Assembly: GCA_026214975.1 (NCBI GenBank)
Contig: CM047806.1
Span: forward strand, 103,487,345 to 103,551,344
Source: Gentiana macrophylla
Lineage: Eukaryota > Streptophyta > Magnoliopsida > Gentianales > Gentianaceae
Direction: 5' to 3'
Length of the DNA stretch: 64,000 bases
How positions within the stretch are numbered: position 1 is the first letter of the stretch; the number at the start of each line of letters is the position of its first letter. Shown piece after piece: positions 44,751 to 56,180 of the stretch. The notes beneath the pieces were generated by a model. The model ran no database searches. It was not told where the DNA came from and worked only from the letters and a program-made list of their open reading frames with translations. Position numbers and translations under genes: made by a program.

Positions 44751-44808
<58 letters not shown>
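44751..44808. repeat. (AT)n microsatellite
   Basis: About 29 AT units. The equivalent run in copy B is at 58633-58676. Confidence 0.9.
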
Positions 44809-44809
<1 letters not shown>

Positions 44810-44929
44810 GAGACTCCCGTGTGTGACGTTTACTTCAGAGTTGAATAAATATTACGGGTCCCGGATGCTTTGTGTCCTTCCACTCAATAAGATTTTATGA
44901 CTTGATGATTTGATCTTAATAGCAAATGG

Positions 44930-45062
44930 TACTCCCTCCGGTTTTTTTAAATAGTAGATTTTGTTTGAAAATTAACACAAGTTAAAAAATGATTAATATG
45001 TTTGAAAAGATTGTAAAACGACAAATTTATCCTTCTTCTTTTGCACTTTAATATTCTACATC
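44930..45062. mobile_element. Truncated Stowaway-like MITE end
   Basis: Starts TACTCCCTCCGGTTTTTTTA, the form of a mariner-type MITE end. No inverted partner end is found, so only one half remains. The same half is in copy B at 58742. Confidence 0.5.
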
Positions 45063-45114
45063 AATAAATAAAATGACTTAGGTTACTAAAAAAAACCCTC
45101 ATCTTCTTATACTA

Positions 45115-45372
45115 CTGCCTCCGTTCCTAATTATATGTCGTGTTTGAGAAAAACCCACAGATTAAAAAAATGAGTATTTCAAAAAAAAAATTTGGAAAGT
45201 GTAATGGTGTAATGAATATGAAAGATTGATTGGTTGAATGAGTCTAGAAAGTTGAAAAGTAATATTGAAAAGCGGAAAATGTATTAAAATATGTATTGAA
45301 AATGTAACTACGACATATAAAAAGAAAATTTTGATTTTGGCAAGTGCGACATATAATTAGGAACGGAGGGAG
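45115..45372. mobile_element. Stowaway-like (Tc1/mariner) MITE, copy A
   Basis: A 258-bp element with long terminal inverted repeats. The left CTGCCTCCGTTCCTAATTAT and the reverse complement of the right end CTCCCTCCGTTCCTAATTAT differ by one base. It is flanked by TA on both sides (45113-45114, 45373-45374), the mariner target duplication. Non-coding. Confidence 0.85.
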
Positions 45373-45515
45373 TACTAAGTAATTTGTACATTTTTCATCC
45401 AATACGTTGAGCTTCAATTTTTACTGATGTGAACACAACTTCCCTAACATGGGGATATGGCATTTTGCATTCCCATTATTTATTGACATGGAAATACAAA
45501 GAGTTAGTTTAATTT

Positions 45516-45692
45516 GCTTTCTCAAGGTATCCTCAGGCAATAGTTTGAGACTAATCATTCGTGGTACAGTTGGGCACCAAAGGTGGGAACCTTTCCCGAC
45601 AAGGTTTGTGGCATCCACAAGGGCTCGAACCCGAGACCTCTATGCTTAAGCGACCGGAGTCCTTTCCACTCCGACCTCTTGCATCCAAAGAC
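45516..45692 (-). mobile_element. tRNA-derived SINE (second family), copy A
   Basis: 177 bp, flanked by perfect 12-bp direct repeats TTAGTTTAATTT (45504-45515 and 45693-45704). On the minus strand it has a B box GGTTCGAGCCC (plus strand 45621-45631), preceded by AGAGGTCTCG. Open frames over it are not genes. The same insertion is in copy B. Confidence 0.85.
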
Positions 45693-45726
45693 TTAGTTTA
45701 ATTTAATTAGGGGTTAATGTGAATAA

Positions 45727-45890
45727 AAATACTTCTTTCGTCCAAAAATAAAAATTCATTTAGATTTTTTGATTTGTCCCAAAATATAAGTTCATTTAAA
45801 ATACCAAAGAAGCATTTATTATATTTTTCTCATTTTACCTCTTATTTATTATATATTCATCCCCTTTTCAATACTTTACAGCTACTACAT
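45727..45890. repeat. Degenerate MITE-like AT-rich stretch
   Basis: The acttctttcgtccaaaaata start resembles a decayed CTCCCTCCGTCCAAAAAT mariner-MITE end; the other end is not clear. AT-rich and non-coding. Confidence 0.35.
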
Positions 45891-45913
45891 TAACGACATT
45901 CAAAGGTTATTTT

Positions 45914-46890
45914 TATAACGCCAATGTTCCGGATACCGTGTACTTATCCGGACACAGGACGTTCGGCACTTGACATATAGAGTAAACTCAAAACCCCACG
46001 TAAGTCTCATGTCATATCCGAGTAATAAAAGATTTTTGCAGATGAAACAAGTTGTAGACTCGGGAAATAGACCATCGAGGTCTTCCAAAACCACCACAAC
46101 CAGAATACAACTGCTGTCAAACTACATCATATTTAACTTAAAGTAAACACTATTATCCATTACAACTAACTTGTCTGAAAAGAAGAAACAACTACAAAAG
46201 GAAATGAAAACATAAACAATTTTATTGCTCTATCCTAAGTTAGCTCTCCAACCTCATCGTCAAAACTGCATGTACATGCAACCTTCTTATTCCAAAGAAA
46301 AGAGTGAGCACCGGCCGGACGTTGAGTACGTAAGGAGAAAGAAGATCAAAAGGGGGATTCATGTATGTCGAATGCCTTGAGACAGGACATGAATCTACTT
46401 CATCCAGTTCTCAAATAGTTTTAAGAACAGAACTTGTGACGTTAATAAAACTACTTACAAAATCATAACATGAAACACAAGTGAACCAACTTTGAACCAT
46501 GCATAAAAAAACAAGCCTTAACAACATTCAGTTCATCTTGCGCGTACTTGTTCGTTACATTAATTACTTACTTAACCTACTAATTTTCTTGACGTACTCT
46601 CGTCTTGTCTTGTCTTGACTTGTCTTGTCTGATCTTGAGTCTTACTTACTTGACATAAAGGCATGGTGCGACACGAGGAACATGACTAATCATACGTCCA
46701 ACGTGGGGCTGGGTCACGGTACCCCATTCGATACATCTTCTTAAGAATGATATAGGGAATACAACTCGTTACATGTTCGACATGGGACTTAGAACCCCAT
46801 GGTACTCCATTTCAGTACATCTCGAGGTCACAAATTATAAACATATAGGAGCACAAAAAGCACATAAGACCATGTCTAACCTACGGGAAC
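45914..46890 (-). repeat. Family-C-like LTR fragment, copy A, part 1
   Basis: Starts TATAACGCCAATGTTCCGGA on the plus strand, a diverged form of the family-C LTR 3' end (tgtaacgcccattcccgga at 34501). The same order of blocks as at 38440-39000 follows. It is split by the solo family-B LTR and continues at 48869-49055. Confidence 0.65.
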
Positions 46891-48868
46891 TGTTAACGCT
46901 CTAAATGCACCATTAAATTAACATTTATTCACCCTGAATCTTGCTCTAAAGAAGGTAGATAGGCTTATTTATTGTGGAGAATGTGTTAAACACCAAATGC
47001 ATGTTCCTAAGTCCATAATTCTGCATCTGTTTTATTATCCCGAGGATCTGGTACTGGTTTGTCATGTTTTATGCATTTTTCAGGATGTACCGAAATCCGG
47101 AGCAATTAAGTAAGGATCTAGACCGAGGGAAGAGCATTGGGCCAAGTGGGGAAAGTCAAGGAAGAGATCTGCCAGAAAAAAAAAACATAAGCCCGATTAA
47201 CTGTGGGCTAGGCCTGATTAATCGAGGGCTTAGAGGACACGAAACTGAATTCTTCCGTATATACTAGGTCGGTTAGGGTTTATTTGAGTCATAAGTCGGC
47301 TAATGTATCTATATAAAGCCGCATAACTGATTGTAAAGATATATCACAATACTTTGATAGATTTTCATATACATTATTATCAAATTTGATGAAATAAAGT
47401 TTCTTTAGCTTTTGGTGATTTGTTCTACGGTTTCCTTCCATCCTTACCATCTCTAGCTGGAGTAGATCAAGCTAGATCCCCATAATCAGAGGTATGAAGC
47501 TTTGAACGTTCCTTTATGTCTTTATTATGGTAGATCTACTTGTATTTACGTGTTATAGTTAATCTGCATGTTTAACAACACAATAATTACTTGAATTAAT
47601 CAGAACGAAGCAATGTAGATTCCAGAATAGGAACCATCGCCCCCGGTAAATCAGCGGTCTATACCGATTTACCATGGCAACTTTTAGTTAACCCTAATCT
47701 GGAGATTCATTGATCGACGGGAACAATTAAAACGATTCATTAGGTCTGGCCAATCTATTATTCATAATTCGTAAATTAACATCAAAGACTGTTAGTGAAG
47801 TGTTAATTATGACATTGCCTTGATGGATCCCTAGGAACGTGCTAGTCATAGTCGATAGCTGCTTAGGGAGGTATTCGGTCTCATACCGGCATCTCTAGAA
47901 CTTATTGCGTATGGGCTAATACAACCAACCACTACAAGAAAAAGGTTTTTTGCGACCACAAAAAGTAGTGGCAAATAGGCTGTTGTAGACGCAAATATGT
48001 CTTTAGCGACTACTTGCTGTGGAGGAAAATATTAGACCATTATTTGCGACCACATGTAGTCTCAAATGCGGTGAACCTACTTCCATCCCGCCACGTCAGA
48101 ATGACATGGCAATGAGCTGGCAGCTGACGTGGATCATGACGTGTCAACTTACGTGGACCGCATGTTGACGTAGTATGAGTTGGCGGATGACATGGCATGA
48201 GTTGGAGGATGACGTGCAGCTTATGTGGACACATTATTAGCGACTACACTGTTGTACCTAATATCGTATTTGCAATAAAGACTACATGTGTAGTCGCAAA
48301 TGCAGTATGGATTTTCACCTCCGGAGTGTTATTAGCGACCACCAGTAATCGCAAATATTCATAAATATATTTTTTTTTTGCATCAGCAATATTTTCTTTT
48401 CAATTATAATAATAGTAAAACGTGAAAAACAAAAGGACAATACATGTTAAAAAACAACACATCTGCAAATATAAAACATAAATATTATCATAGTACTTAA
48501 ATGTTTAACAAAGGAGGTTAGTTGCGTATTGATTGTTTGTTGTCCTTACAGTGGAAGTAGATAGGGTTAGGAGATGCACCCGTAGCTAAAACTGAATTAA
48601 AACGTTCGACTAATTTAAGGAAATTGTGTGGGGAAGTAAATATAAGGATTAACTAGACCAAGTTAGTAGATAGATGGGATGGGGAAGGAATACCATGTTT
48701 CTTTTATGTTTATTGTTGGTCGACGACCATATTTGTTTTCTTAATTACGTTAGACTCGTTTATACTTGAGTTGCCTTGTCTCTATGGGATCGACCTTGAT
48801 TCGCCGTTGCTATACTATAATTTGACCTAATACTCTTGCTAGTATAAGCGACATAATGCGCGACATCA
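46891..48868 (+). mobile_element. Solo LTR, family B, copy A (with nested CACTA remnant)
   Basis: From TGTTAACGCTC to CGACATCA, with perfect 5-bp direct repeats GGAAC (46886-46890 and 48869-48873). TATATAAA at 47310-47317. It is 1978 bp long because a 577-bp CACTA-like segment lies inside; without it the length is about 1400, like its relatives. Copy B has the same insertion site, so it predates the duplication. Confidence 0.9.
47930..48506. mobile_element. Non-autonomous CACTA (En/Spm) remnant
   Basis: Starts with the canonical CACTACAAGAAAAA terminus. The interior holds repeated subterminal motifs of the type gcgactac/gtagtcgc in both orientations. Flanking 3-mers AAC (47927-47929 and 48507-48509) fit the 3-bp duplication. 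The right end lacks the expected CTTGTAGTG, so that terminus is lost or misassigned. It is absent from copy B at the same site. Confidence 0.7.
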
Positions 48869-49055
48869 GGAACATTCCAAGGCCGTACAAACAATGAACT
48901 CCCATCCTATATCCACTACTCGTAATCAAGGTACATAAGATAATTCCAAGAAAGTAGAAGACATAAAAAGCTTAGAAACCCTTTTAGAAGATACTCGGCA
49001 ACACATAATCATGTTGTGCATTAAAACAATATGCAAAACAAAATAAAAGCATGTT
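48869..49055 (-). repeat. Family-C-like LTR fragment, copy A, part 2
   Basis: Continues 45914-46890 after the solo LTR. Homology to copy B stops at about 49055, where Copia-4 sequence begins. Confidence 0.6.
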
Positions 49056-49610
49056 CTTTAAACTAAAAATGGAACCTTTTGATAAGAAGAACTATTTACC
49101 TTTAGACGAGCTAAACCCAAAAAACAAACGAACTGTGATTAGCCTTCAAAACCTAAAAAACCAACAAACTGAGAAGCTTGCTGAACCAGTAAAACCAATT
49201 TTATGTGAATCAACTCAGTCCCAGCATCAATTTTCCAAGAAGTCAGGTGCGTTCAATAACAAAAAAAATCTAAAGGTAAATGAGCTGTACATCAAAGGAA
49301 ACATGAATGGTAGATCAAATGCCAGATCTACAAAATTTGATCAAGTTAAGAACCAGAAAAACTTCAGTCAGAGTAAATCTAAGAATGTTAATCATTCAAA
49401 GATTCACACAGTCAGGGGGAAGGCAGATTATACCCCACTAATGATGATTGGAATTTTACTGAACCTATTATTAAAGCTGATAGGAACAATCATTCGAGAC
49501 AGAAAACTTATCACAAGTTTCAGTCCAAGACTCAGCAGAGGACTAATCCCAGTCTCAGCAAAAGTCTCAGTACCAAAGTCAGTCAAGACCACAGTACAGA
49601 TAGAATGATA
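49056..49610 (+). pseudogene. gag C-terminal linker of Copia-4
   Basis: A Lys/Asn/Gln-rich basic region with QQTEKLAEPVKPIL, SRSNARSTKFD-type and KNVNHSKIHTVRGK motifs; the equivalent of 26020-25600 in Copia-2. A frameshift near 49430 leads into off-frame sequence before the protease. Confidence 0.65.
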
Positions 49611-49824
49611 GTTATTATTCAGTCTTCAATAATAAAAAGCATTTTGGAAACTAGTTTCAGCCAAAAGAGTTGAGAAATCATATAAATGAGGCACAATACA
49701 GAAAAAGATACTATGGGAATGTGGCTTACATATATGAAAACAAGTGCAACAATTTCCAGAGAAGACCTTATGGAAATATCCCCCGAGTTGTACTGACAAC
49801 TGACCCCCAAGGTCCCAAACAGAG

Positions 49825-50292
49825 TTGGGTACCAACAACATTTTAATTTGTTTGCAGGATATTTGGTATTTTGACAGTGGATACTCAAGACACATGACAA
49901 AGAGTAAAGACTGTCTAACTGATTTTGTAGCCAAGGATGGACCAAAAGTTAATTTTGGAAGTAAGGACAAACCTGGATATACAAAAGGCTATGGAACCTT
50001 GATCAGGAATGGACTTACAATCAAGAATGTATCATATGTGGAAGGACTGCATTATAACCTTCTCGGCACAAGTCAATTTTGTGACATAGGATACAGAGTT
50101 ACATTTGATATGGAATTCTGCATTGTTGTTAGTGAAACTGCATATCAAGTAGTTCTTGCTAGAAGAATAAAAGAGAATATGTATGTTGTAGACTGGTCAA
50201 CAGCAGTTTCAGATCGAGACACGTTTGCTTGTGCATACCAAATCAGAAGTCAGCTGGTTATGGCACAAGAAACTCAGTCACCTCAACTTTGA
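49825..50292 (+). pseudogene. Protease of Copia-4
   Basis: Open frame with the catalytic DIWYFDSGYSRHMTKSKDCL; the DSG triad is intact although the usual Cys is Tyr. VSYVEGLHYNLLGTSQFCDIGY and ENMYVVDWSTAV follow. It ends by frameshift at 50292 in the pre-integrase region. The start codon is arbitrary because this is part of a polyprotein. Confidence 0.8.
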
Positions 50293-51172
50293 TGACATCA
50301 ACACCATTGGTCAAGAAACAGTTAGTAATTGGATTACCTGAAATTTCCTACAAGAATGATAGCTTATGTGATGCTTGCCAAAATGGAAAGCAAGTCAAAG
50401 CAAGTTTCAAGACTAAGTCCCAGCACTCAACTTCAAGAGTCCTAGAACTTTTACACATGGACTTATTTGGACTTATCATACCAATCAGTGTTAGTGGAAA
50501 GAAGTACACATTGGTAGTGGTGGAAGATTACTTAAGATATACATGGGTTATCTTCATGTCCAAGAAAAGTGAATCCAAGCAACAGCTCATAGAACATCTC
50601 AAGAGACTCCACAACTAGAAAGGTGTAACAGTTGTGAATGGAGTGCTACATCAGCTTGCAGCTACAGCAACACCTCAACAAAATGGAGTAGCTGAAGAAG
50701 AAATAGAACTCTCACTGAAGCAGGAAGGACTATGATTTGTGAATAAAAGTTACCAGAAAGGTATTGGGCAGAAGCAGTTAATACAACTTGTTATACTCAA
50801 AATCGAGCTCTCATGAACAAAAGACATGAAAAGACACCATATGAGATTTGGAATGGAAGAAAGACAATTTTTTCATACTTTCATGCCTTTGGAAGCAAGT
50901 GCTTCATACAGAATAATGGAAATGATCAACATAAGGTTTTTTAGCCCAAACCTGATGAAGGAATATTTTTGGGATACTTAAGTGTCAGTAAAACATTCAG
51001 AGTACTAAACAAACGAACACTCAAGCATGAAGAAATTATACATGTAGTTTTTTATGAACCTAAATTTCCTGGTGAAACAGCTGAAGATAAACGAGAATAT
51101 GTTTCACAGTCTCAGTTACCAGTTTTGCCAGAATCTGTTTTTGTTGATATTGGGAGATTAAGGATTTCATAA
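50229..51172 (+). pseudogene. Pre-integrase and integrase of Copia-4
   Basis: 50290-50618 has VKKQLVIGLPEISYKNDSLCDACQNGKQ, then HMDLFGLIIP and YTLVVVEDYLRYTW, where the VVDDFS block now reads VVEDYL. About 30 codons that include the second Asp block are missing after 50618 (the sequence jumps to NGVLHQLAAT-type codons). 50800-51172 carries the C-terminal domain ([24 protein letters not shown]). Inactive. Confidence 0.8.
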
Positions 51173-51329
51173 TCCTCAGATCAGGATCATTCTCAGTTTC
51201 AAACAGCTGAACAACCTACAGCTGACCAACATAAAACTGACCCAATTTAGGATAATCAAGCTCAAGAAGATCAAGAAGAAGTTCATGAAGAACCAGTTCA
51301 ACAAAATGAAGACCCTATAATACAACCCC

Positions 51330-52480
51330 TAGTATATCAATGGATGAGAGATCATCCTGAAGATCAAGTGATAGGTGGTTTCCAACAAAGACTTCGAACA
51401 AGACATCAGTTAGATGCTATGATTGCATGTTTCTTATCTCAAACTAAACCCAAAGAGATATAAGAAGCACGGAAAGATCCAGATTGGATACTAGCCATGC
51501 AAGAAGAACTCAATGAGTTTGAAAGGAATCAAGTTTGGGAATTGGTGGATAAGCCAGATCATGTCAATATAATCCGCACCAAATGAGTTTTCAGAAACAA
51601 ACTTGATGAAGATGGAAATATTTCCAGACACAAAGCTAGGCTTGTAGCTAAGTAAAAGGGATAGACTTCGATGAAACTTATGCATCAGTTACAAGGTTAG
51701 AGGCAAACAGACTTTTTCTTGCCTTTGTAGCTCATAAGAAATTCAAAGTATATCAAATGGACATTAAAAGTGCATTTTTGAATGGAATACTTGAAGAAGA
51801 AGTCTATGTACAGCAACCCCCAGATTCAAAATTAAAGATCAAGCTGATAAAGTCTTTAAACTAAGAAAAGCTCTTTATGGACTGAAGCAGACACCAAGAG
51901 CTTGATATGAAACTCTATCTCAGTTTCTGGTAGACAATGGGTTTATCAAAGGAACCATTGACAAGACTTTATTCAGAATGAAAGTTGAAGAAAGTACTCA
52001 CCTAGTTCAGATATATGTTGATGATATTATTTTTGGATCAGAAAATGAACAACTCTGTGAAAAAATTGCAAGTTTAATGAAGAGCAAATTTTAAATGAGT
52101 ATGATGGGAGAACTGAATTACTTTCTCGGTCTACAAGTGAAACAGATGGATGAAGGGATATTTATCCATCAAACCAAATATACAAGAGAACTGATCAAAA
52201 ATTTTGGAATGGAGAAATCAGTTGGCATTGCAACACCTATTGGAACCAACATCAGGTTAGATGAAGACAAAGATGGCAAGGATGTGGATCAAACTCTCTA
52301 TAGAAGAATGATTGCAAGTCTACTCTATCTCACAGCTAGTAGACCAGACATCTCCTTTGCGGTTGGTGTTTGTGCCAGATTTCAAACAAGACCTAAGGAA
52401 AGCCATCTCATAGTTGTCAAAAGAACCTTGAATTATTTAAAAGACACAGAAGGAGTAGGGAAATGGTACTCAAGAGAATG
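51330..52480 (+). pseudogene. Reverse transcriptase of Copia-4
   Basis: RT with several stops and frameshifts in its first two thirds (around 51585, 51655, 51905 and 52095). [19 protein letters not shown] and RKALYGLKQ are recognisable; the YVDD catalytic motif is encoded at 52014-52025. From 52095 the frame is open: [37 protein letters not shown]. Inactive. Confidence 0.85.
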
Positions 52481-52956
52481 AGAATTCAAACTGATACCTA
52501 CTCAGACTCAGATTATGCTGGATGCAAAGTGGATAGAAAAAGTACTTCAAGCACATGTCAGTTACTAGAAAATAGACTTGTGTCATGGTTCAGTAAGAAA
52601 CAAAACTCAATTTCGCCATCAACAGCTGAAGCTGAGTATATAGCAGCTGGAAGCTGTTGTGCTCAAGTTTTATGGATAAGACAACAATTAAGAGATTATG
52701 GGATAGATGAAGGGATGATTCTATAATGTGTGACAATACAAGTGCAATTGCCATAACTGACAGTCCAGTTTTGCACTCAAGGACGAAACACATTGATGTG
52801 AGACATCACTTTTTAAGGGATAATGCAGAGAAAAAAGACGATACAGTTCTCTATGTACCAACCAAAGATCAGTTCGCTGACATTTTTACCAAACCACTTG
52901 ACAAAGAAAGGTTTGCAAAACTGAGAACTAAATTGGAAATTATCAAAGTCAGTTAA
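52463..52956 (+). pseudogene. RNase H of Copia-4
   Basis: YSDSDYAGCKVDRKSTSS, VSWFSKKQNSIS, AEAEYIAAGSCCAQVLW, a stop at 52725, then MCDNTSAIAIT, HIDVRHHFLRD and FADIFTKPLDKERF. All key blocks are present, and the single stop and a frameshift separate it from RT. A cgtcgaggggatt purine tract follows at about 52979, as in Copia-2. Confidence 0.85.
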
Positions 52957-53443
52957 GTCAGTTTAAGCTCATAGATTCGTCGAGGGGATTGATCTTTGTC
53001 ATGTTGGGTGAGCTCACTTGACAGATCAGTCATTGACATCAACAATCTCAAACTGACTACTGAAACTGAAAGTTGAAGGAAATGAACTCAACAAGAAAAT
53101 GATCTCAGCCTCAGTTTTTATCCAGTCAAAAAAGTCAAAAGTCGAAAGGATAAAACCGACAGAAGTTACATCGCATTTAATTACCGCCGTATCTGTCAGA
53201 ATTTGTTGCGTGTACACCCCTTCTATTGTCAAATTGTACATGCATCGGTTACACAAATAATCATGGAATTTGAAAAGTTGGTACAAAAATCTTCAAAGAT
53301 CGTGGGTTCAAATCAGAACCGTCAGCACTCTCCATACAACCCCTATATAATTTCCCATTATCATATTTTCCTCAATTCACATACAAATTTGAAAATCTTC
53401 TCTCTCTCAGAAAGCACAAAAATTTCTTCTAATTATTCTTACA

Positions 53444-55744
53444 ATGACAGTCTCTAAACACACTCAAGAATCGAGATTAATCGCTGTTGTGCAAAGTCTA
53501 TCTTTTGATGAATATGAAAGATTGTGCAACAATACTCTTCTTTTTAGCCACATACATGAAAAGATAAAAATTTTACCAGGTTTGCAAAACCTGTTGGAGA
53601 TAAAATTGCAAAAATATCATGACTTGGAAGGAATTTGCAATTTTGGGAAAACATAAAGGTGGTTAGGAACTCACTGGTGACCAGAGTTCGTGGAGAAAAG
53701 GTGTTTGTTAATGAAGAAATAATCAGGCAGTTATTTGATTTCAAGAAGCCGCTTGTGGAATCAATAGACCTAGCCTGTTTGCCACTGAAACAAGAAACCT
53801 TCCTCAGACAGATTTCAGCAACAGATCAACCTGCCGACCTCAATTCAAAGCTCAACAGTCTCAAACCTGAGTTTTCTCTGCTCAGTAGATGGATTAGCCA
53901 ACATGTCATAGGACATCACAAAGGGTTGGATAATTTATCTGAAGATGGGATACATCTGATGAACATCATCTGGGATGAACTTGAGTTCAACTGGCAATAT
54001 ACATTTTCAACTAGATCAAGAAAGAACACTTAGCTGAGTTAGCCTGTGTTAGCAAAACCAAAGCTGAAGGAAGACAACTAGTTGGCAGATTTTGGTTGAA
54101 GAAATCACTCAGTTTGGTGATTCAGCATTATTTGGAAAGACTCGGTCAGGGAAAGAAGGTAGAACAAATTGATGCTGCATCTACAAAAGCTGATGATGCA
54201 TCTGTACAAGACGCAGCACTAGTCCATTCTAGGAAAGAAACCTCCAAGACTTCCCAACCTAAAGCCAATAAGAAAACTGTGTCTCAGCAAATCGCTCAGC
54301 AAAAAGGAGTTAAAAAGAAAGCTGACTCACAGGAGGTTAAGTCAATTTGAAGACGTTTGTTCCTAGGTACTTCAAGCGAGACAGGACTAACTGAGGGGGA
54401 ACAACAACTGATAGCTAAGGCCAACTTGATAACTGAAGTTGTTTCTCATGTAAAGCAGAAGATATCAGAGAAACAAGTTTCCGTAATGGAAATCAGTCAA
54501 GAGCATTAGCAATTTCAGCAACGGCCAGTTCAGTTACAATCAGATTATGCTTTTGAAGCTGAAAAAATCATCAAGTTGATAAAAATTAAGCTCAAAACTG
54601 AAGACTCCAAAGAATCTATGAAGGATGTTTTTCAGAATGAAGAGAAGATATTGTTGGAGAAACTTGAAATACTAGACTTATACGCATTATTTCCTATGGA
54701 TGAGTTTCTCACCAATTGCTATAAGAGATTCAAAGAAAAAGCTCAGAGAAAAGAATCAGCTACATCATCATACCCAAGGACGCTTTAAAGAAGAATGATG
54801 ATGATAAGGATGATGATTCAAGAAAAGAAGCTGAGCAGAGTATAGTTTTGCAACCAGACGTACAACCTGAAAGACAAGTTAGGCAAGCTGATGCTCAACC
54901 AGAAGAATTGCCAGTTGGAAATCAGACAACTGACAATAAGGAATAAGAAGGAAAAGCTGATGAAACTCAGCAACTGATGGTGATAGAAGATAACACTCAG
55001 TCTGTAATCAAGGAAGATGAAGATCCAACTGAAACTTTGACATCTGAAGAACTGACCAAGCTACAATAAACCTTGGAAAGTGTGCTTACTCGGAAAGAAG
55101 ACTATAATGCCTTATTGTCAAGGATTTCTGGTTATTTGGATTACAGAAAACAGACTGAAGTCTCAGTTCATACAAAGCTTGACACAATCAAGAAGACAAC
55201 TTCTAACTCGGTTTTCGAAATCCTTAAACTGAAAGAAAAATTTGAGATCACCACCGAAGAAGATCATGAAACTCAAGATAAGGCATAATGGCACCTGATC
55301 CAAAGGATTTATGGGTTAAAAACTCAGTTTAAGGAAGTTCAAACTTCTCAACAAGGCATAGCATAAGATCAGAAAGCAACTCATCTTTTGGTCAATGAGA
55401 TGTATGATGCCAAAAAGAGGGAAGCAGAAGAAGAAAAGATGAAGCTACAAGAAGAGAAACTGAAGCTAGAAGCAAAACTAATCAACTTGAAAGCAAAATC
55501 AGCATCAGCAACCGAATATAATATCAGACATGCTGAAGAACTCAATGAAGATCAGCTTATTATAAAATACAGTCAATCTGGAGATAAAAGAGCAAATCTT
55601 ACTCAAGATCTATGGATGAAGCTTGTAAGAGATTACAATCACACCATGACTAAGTACAAGTACAAGAGTTATGAAGAATCTCTCAATTATTTCTTGTCAG
55701 ATGAATTGCACAATCAGAAGATGGCAAATTACAAGAAGATATAG
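53444..55744 (+). pseudogene. Third ORF of Copia-4, downstream of pol (unknown function, coiled coil)
   Basis: About 770 codons in several frames: 53444-53656, 53635-54033, 54030-54350, 54540-54788, 55020-55288, 55388-55744. The N-terminal 250 residues contain YERLCNNTLLFSHIHEKI, a TRVRGEKVFVNEEIIRQLF segment, RWISQHVIGHHKGL and a hydrophobic HLMNIIWDEL helix. The C-terminal half is Lys/Glu-rich heptad sequence (KREAEEEKMKLQEEKLKLEA) with a SGYLDYRKQTEVSVHTKLD motif that is nearly the same in Copia-2. The RVRG-KV plus later H-rich helix order resembles the gypsy accessory domain at 495-1100. Function unknown. Confidence 0.65.
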
Positions 55745-55865
55745 AAGATTGAAGACAGACTTCAAATCAGAGACAAGACAGAGCAAATAAAGATAGATGC
55801 TGATGAATTTGAAGTCTTACAGTCGAGAAAGTGAATTTGAACGTCACTTAGATGCTGATGAATAT

Positions 55866-56180
55866 GAACGTCACTTAGCTTTTTAACAAGATATTCCAAA
55901 TTTATCTTAATTCTCTTCGATGCATTTTTCACCACATAGACTTTTGATCCATTCTAAGTGAGAAAATTGAGCCAATTAATTATGTCCTTGTTCAACGCTT
56001 AGGTGGGAGTCATGTCCACTTTTAAAATAGTGACATATTAATCATACATTCTGTTATTAACCACCCTTTTTAAAGCACGTATGACTCGATTCTTCAATAT
56101 GTGATATAGATGAAGCATTATTCAATTCAGTCCGGAAGAATGAGTGTGTGTCATGTAGCATGAAGTGGTGACTTATTAAA
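55866..56180 (+). repeat. Fragment of family-B 3' region before copy B
   Basis: Non-coding; matches 42560-42890 and, more distantly, 3508-3780. It starts at a complex junction with Copia-4 (55796-55878). Confidence 0.65.

Larger units (their letters stand above)
41712..49055 (+). repeat. Segmental duplication, copy A
   Basis: Matches 56180-62281 in the same orientation for nearly its whole length, including shared transposon insertions at identical sites: SINE 43290, TRIM 44189, Stowaway 45115, SINE 45516, LTR-C fragment 45914 and solo LTR B 46891. Copy A differs by a rearranged extra segment at about 42472-43026 and a CACTA insertion at 47930-48506. No intact gene lies within it. Confidence 0.85.
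49056..55850 (+). mobile_element. Copia-4: LTR-less Sirevirus internal fragment, plus strand
   Basis: Internal coding sequence of a copia element close to Copia-2, without LTRs, primer site, gag N-terminus or terminal polypurine tract. Order: gag C-terminal linker, protease, pre-integrase, integrase, RT, RNase H, third ORF. It joins duplicated sequence directly at both ends. Stops and frameshifts are many, but CTG and CAG triplets look normal, unlike in Copia-2. Confidence 0.85.

Noticed and set aside
45421..45649. Frames on both strands near 45421-45649 and 59227-59503
   Set aside because: They are readings of the tRNA-derived SINE and its flank; both duplicates show them because the SINE is duplicated.
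47064..47267. Frames in family-B LTRs (4561, 7931, 47064, 60861 and others)
   Set aside because: They recur only because the LTR recurs; they are not conserved at the protein level and lie in the U3/R region.
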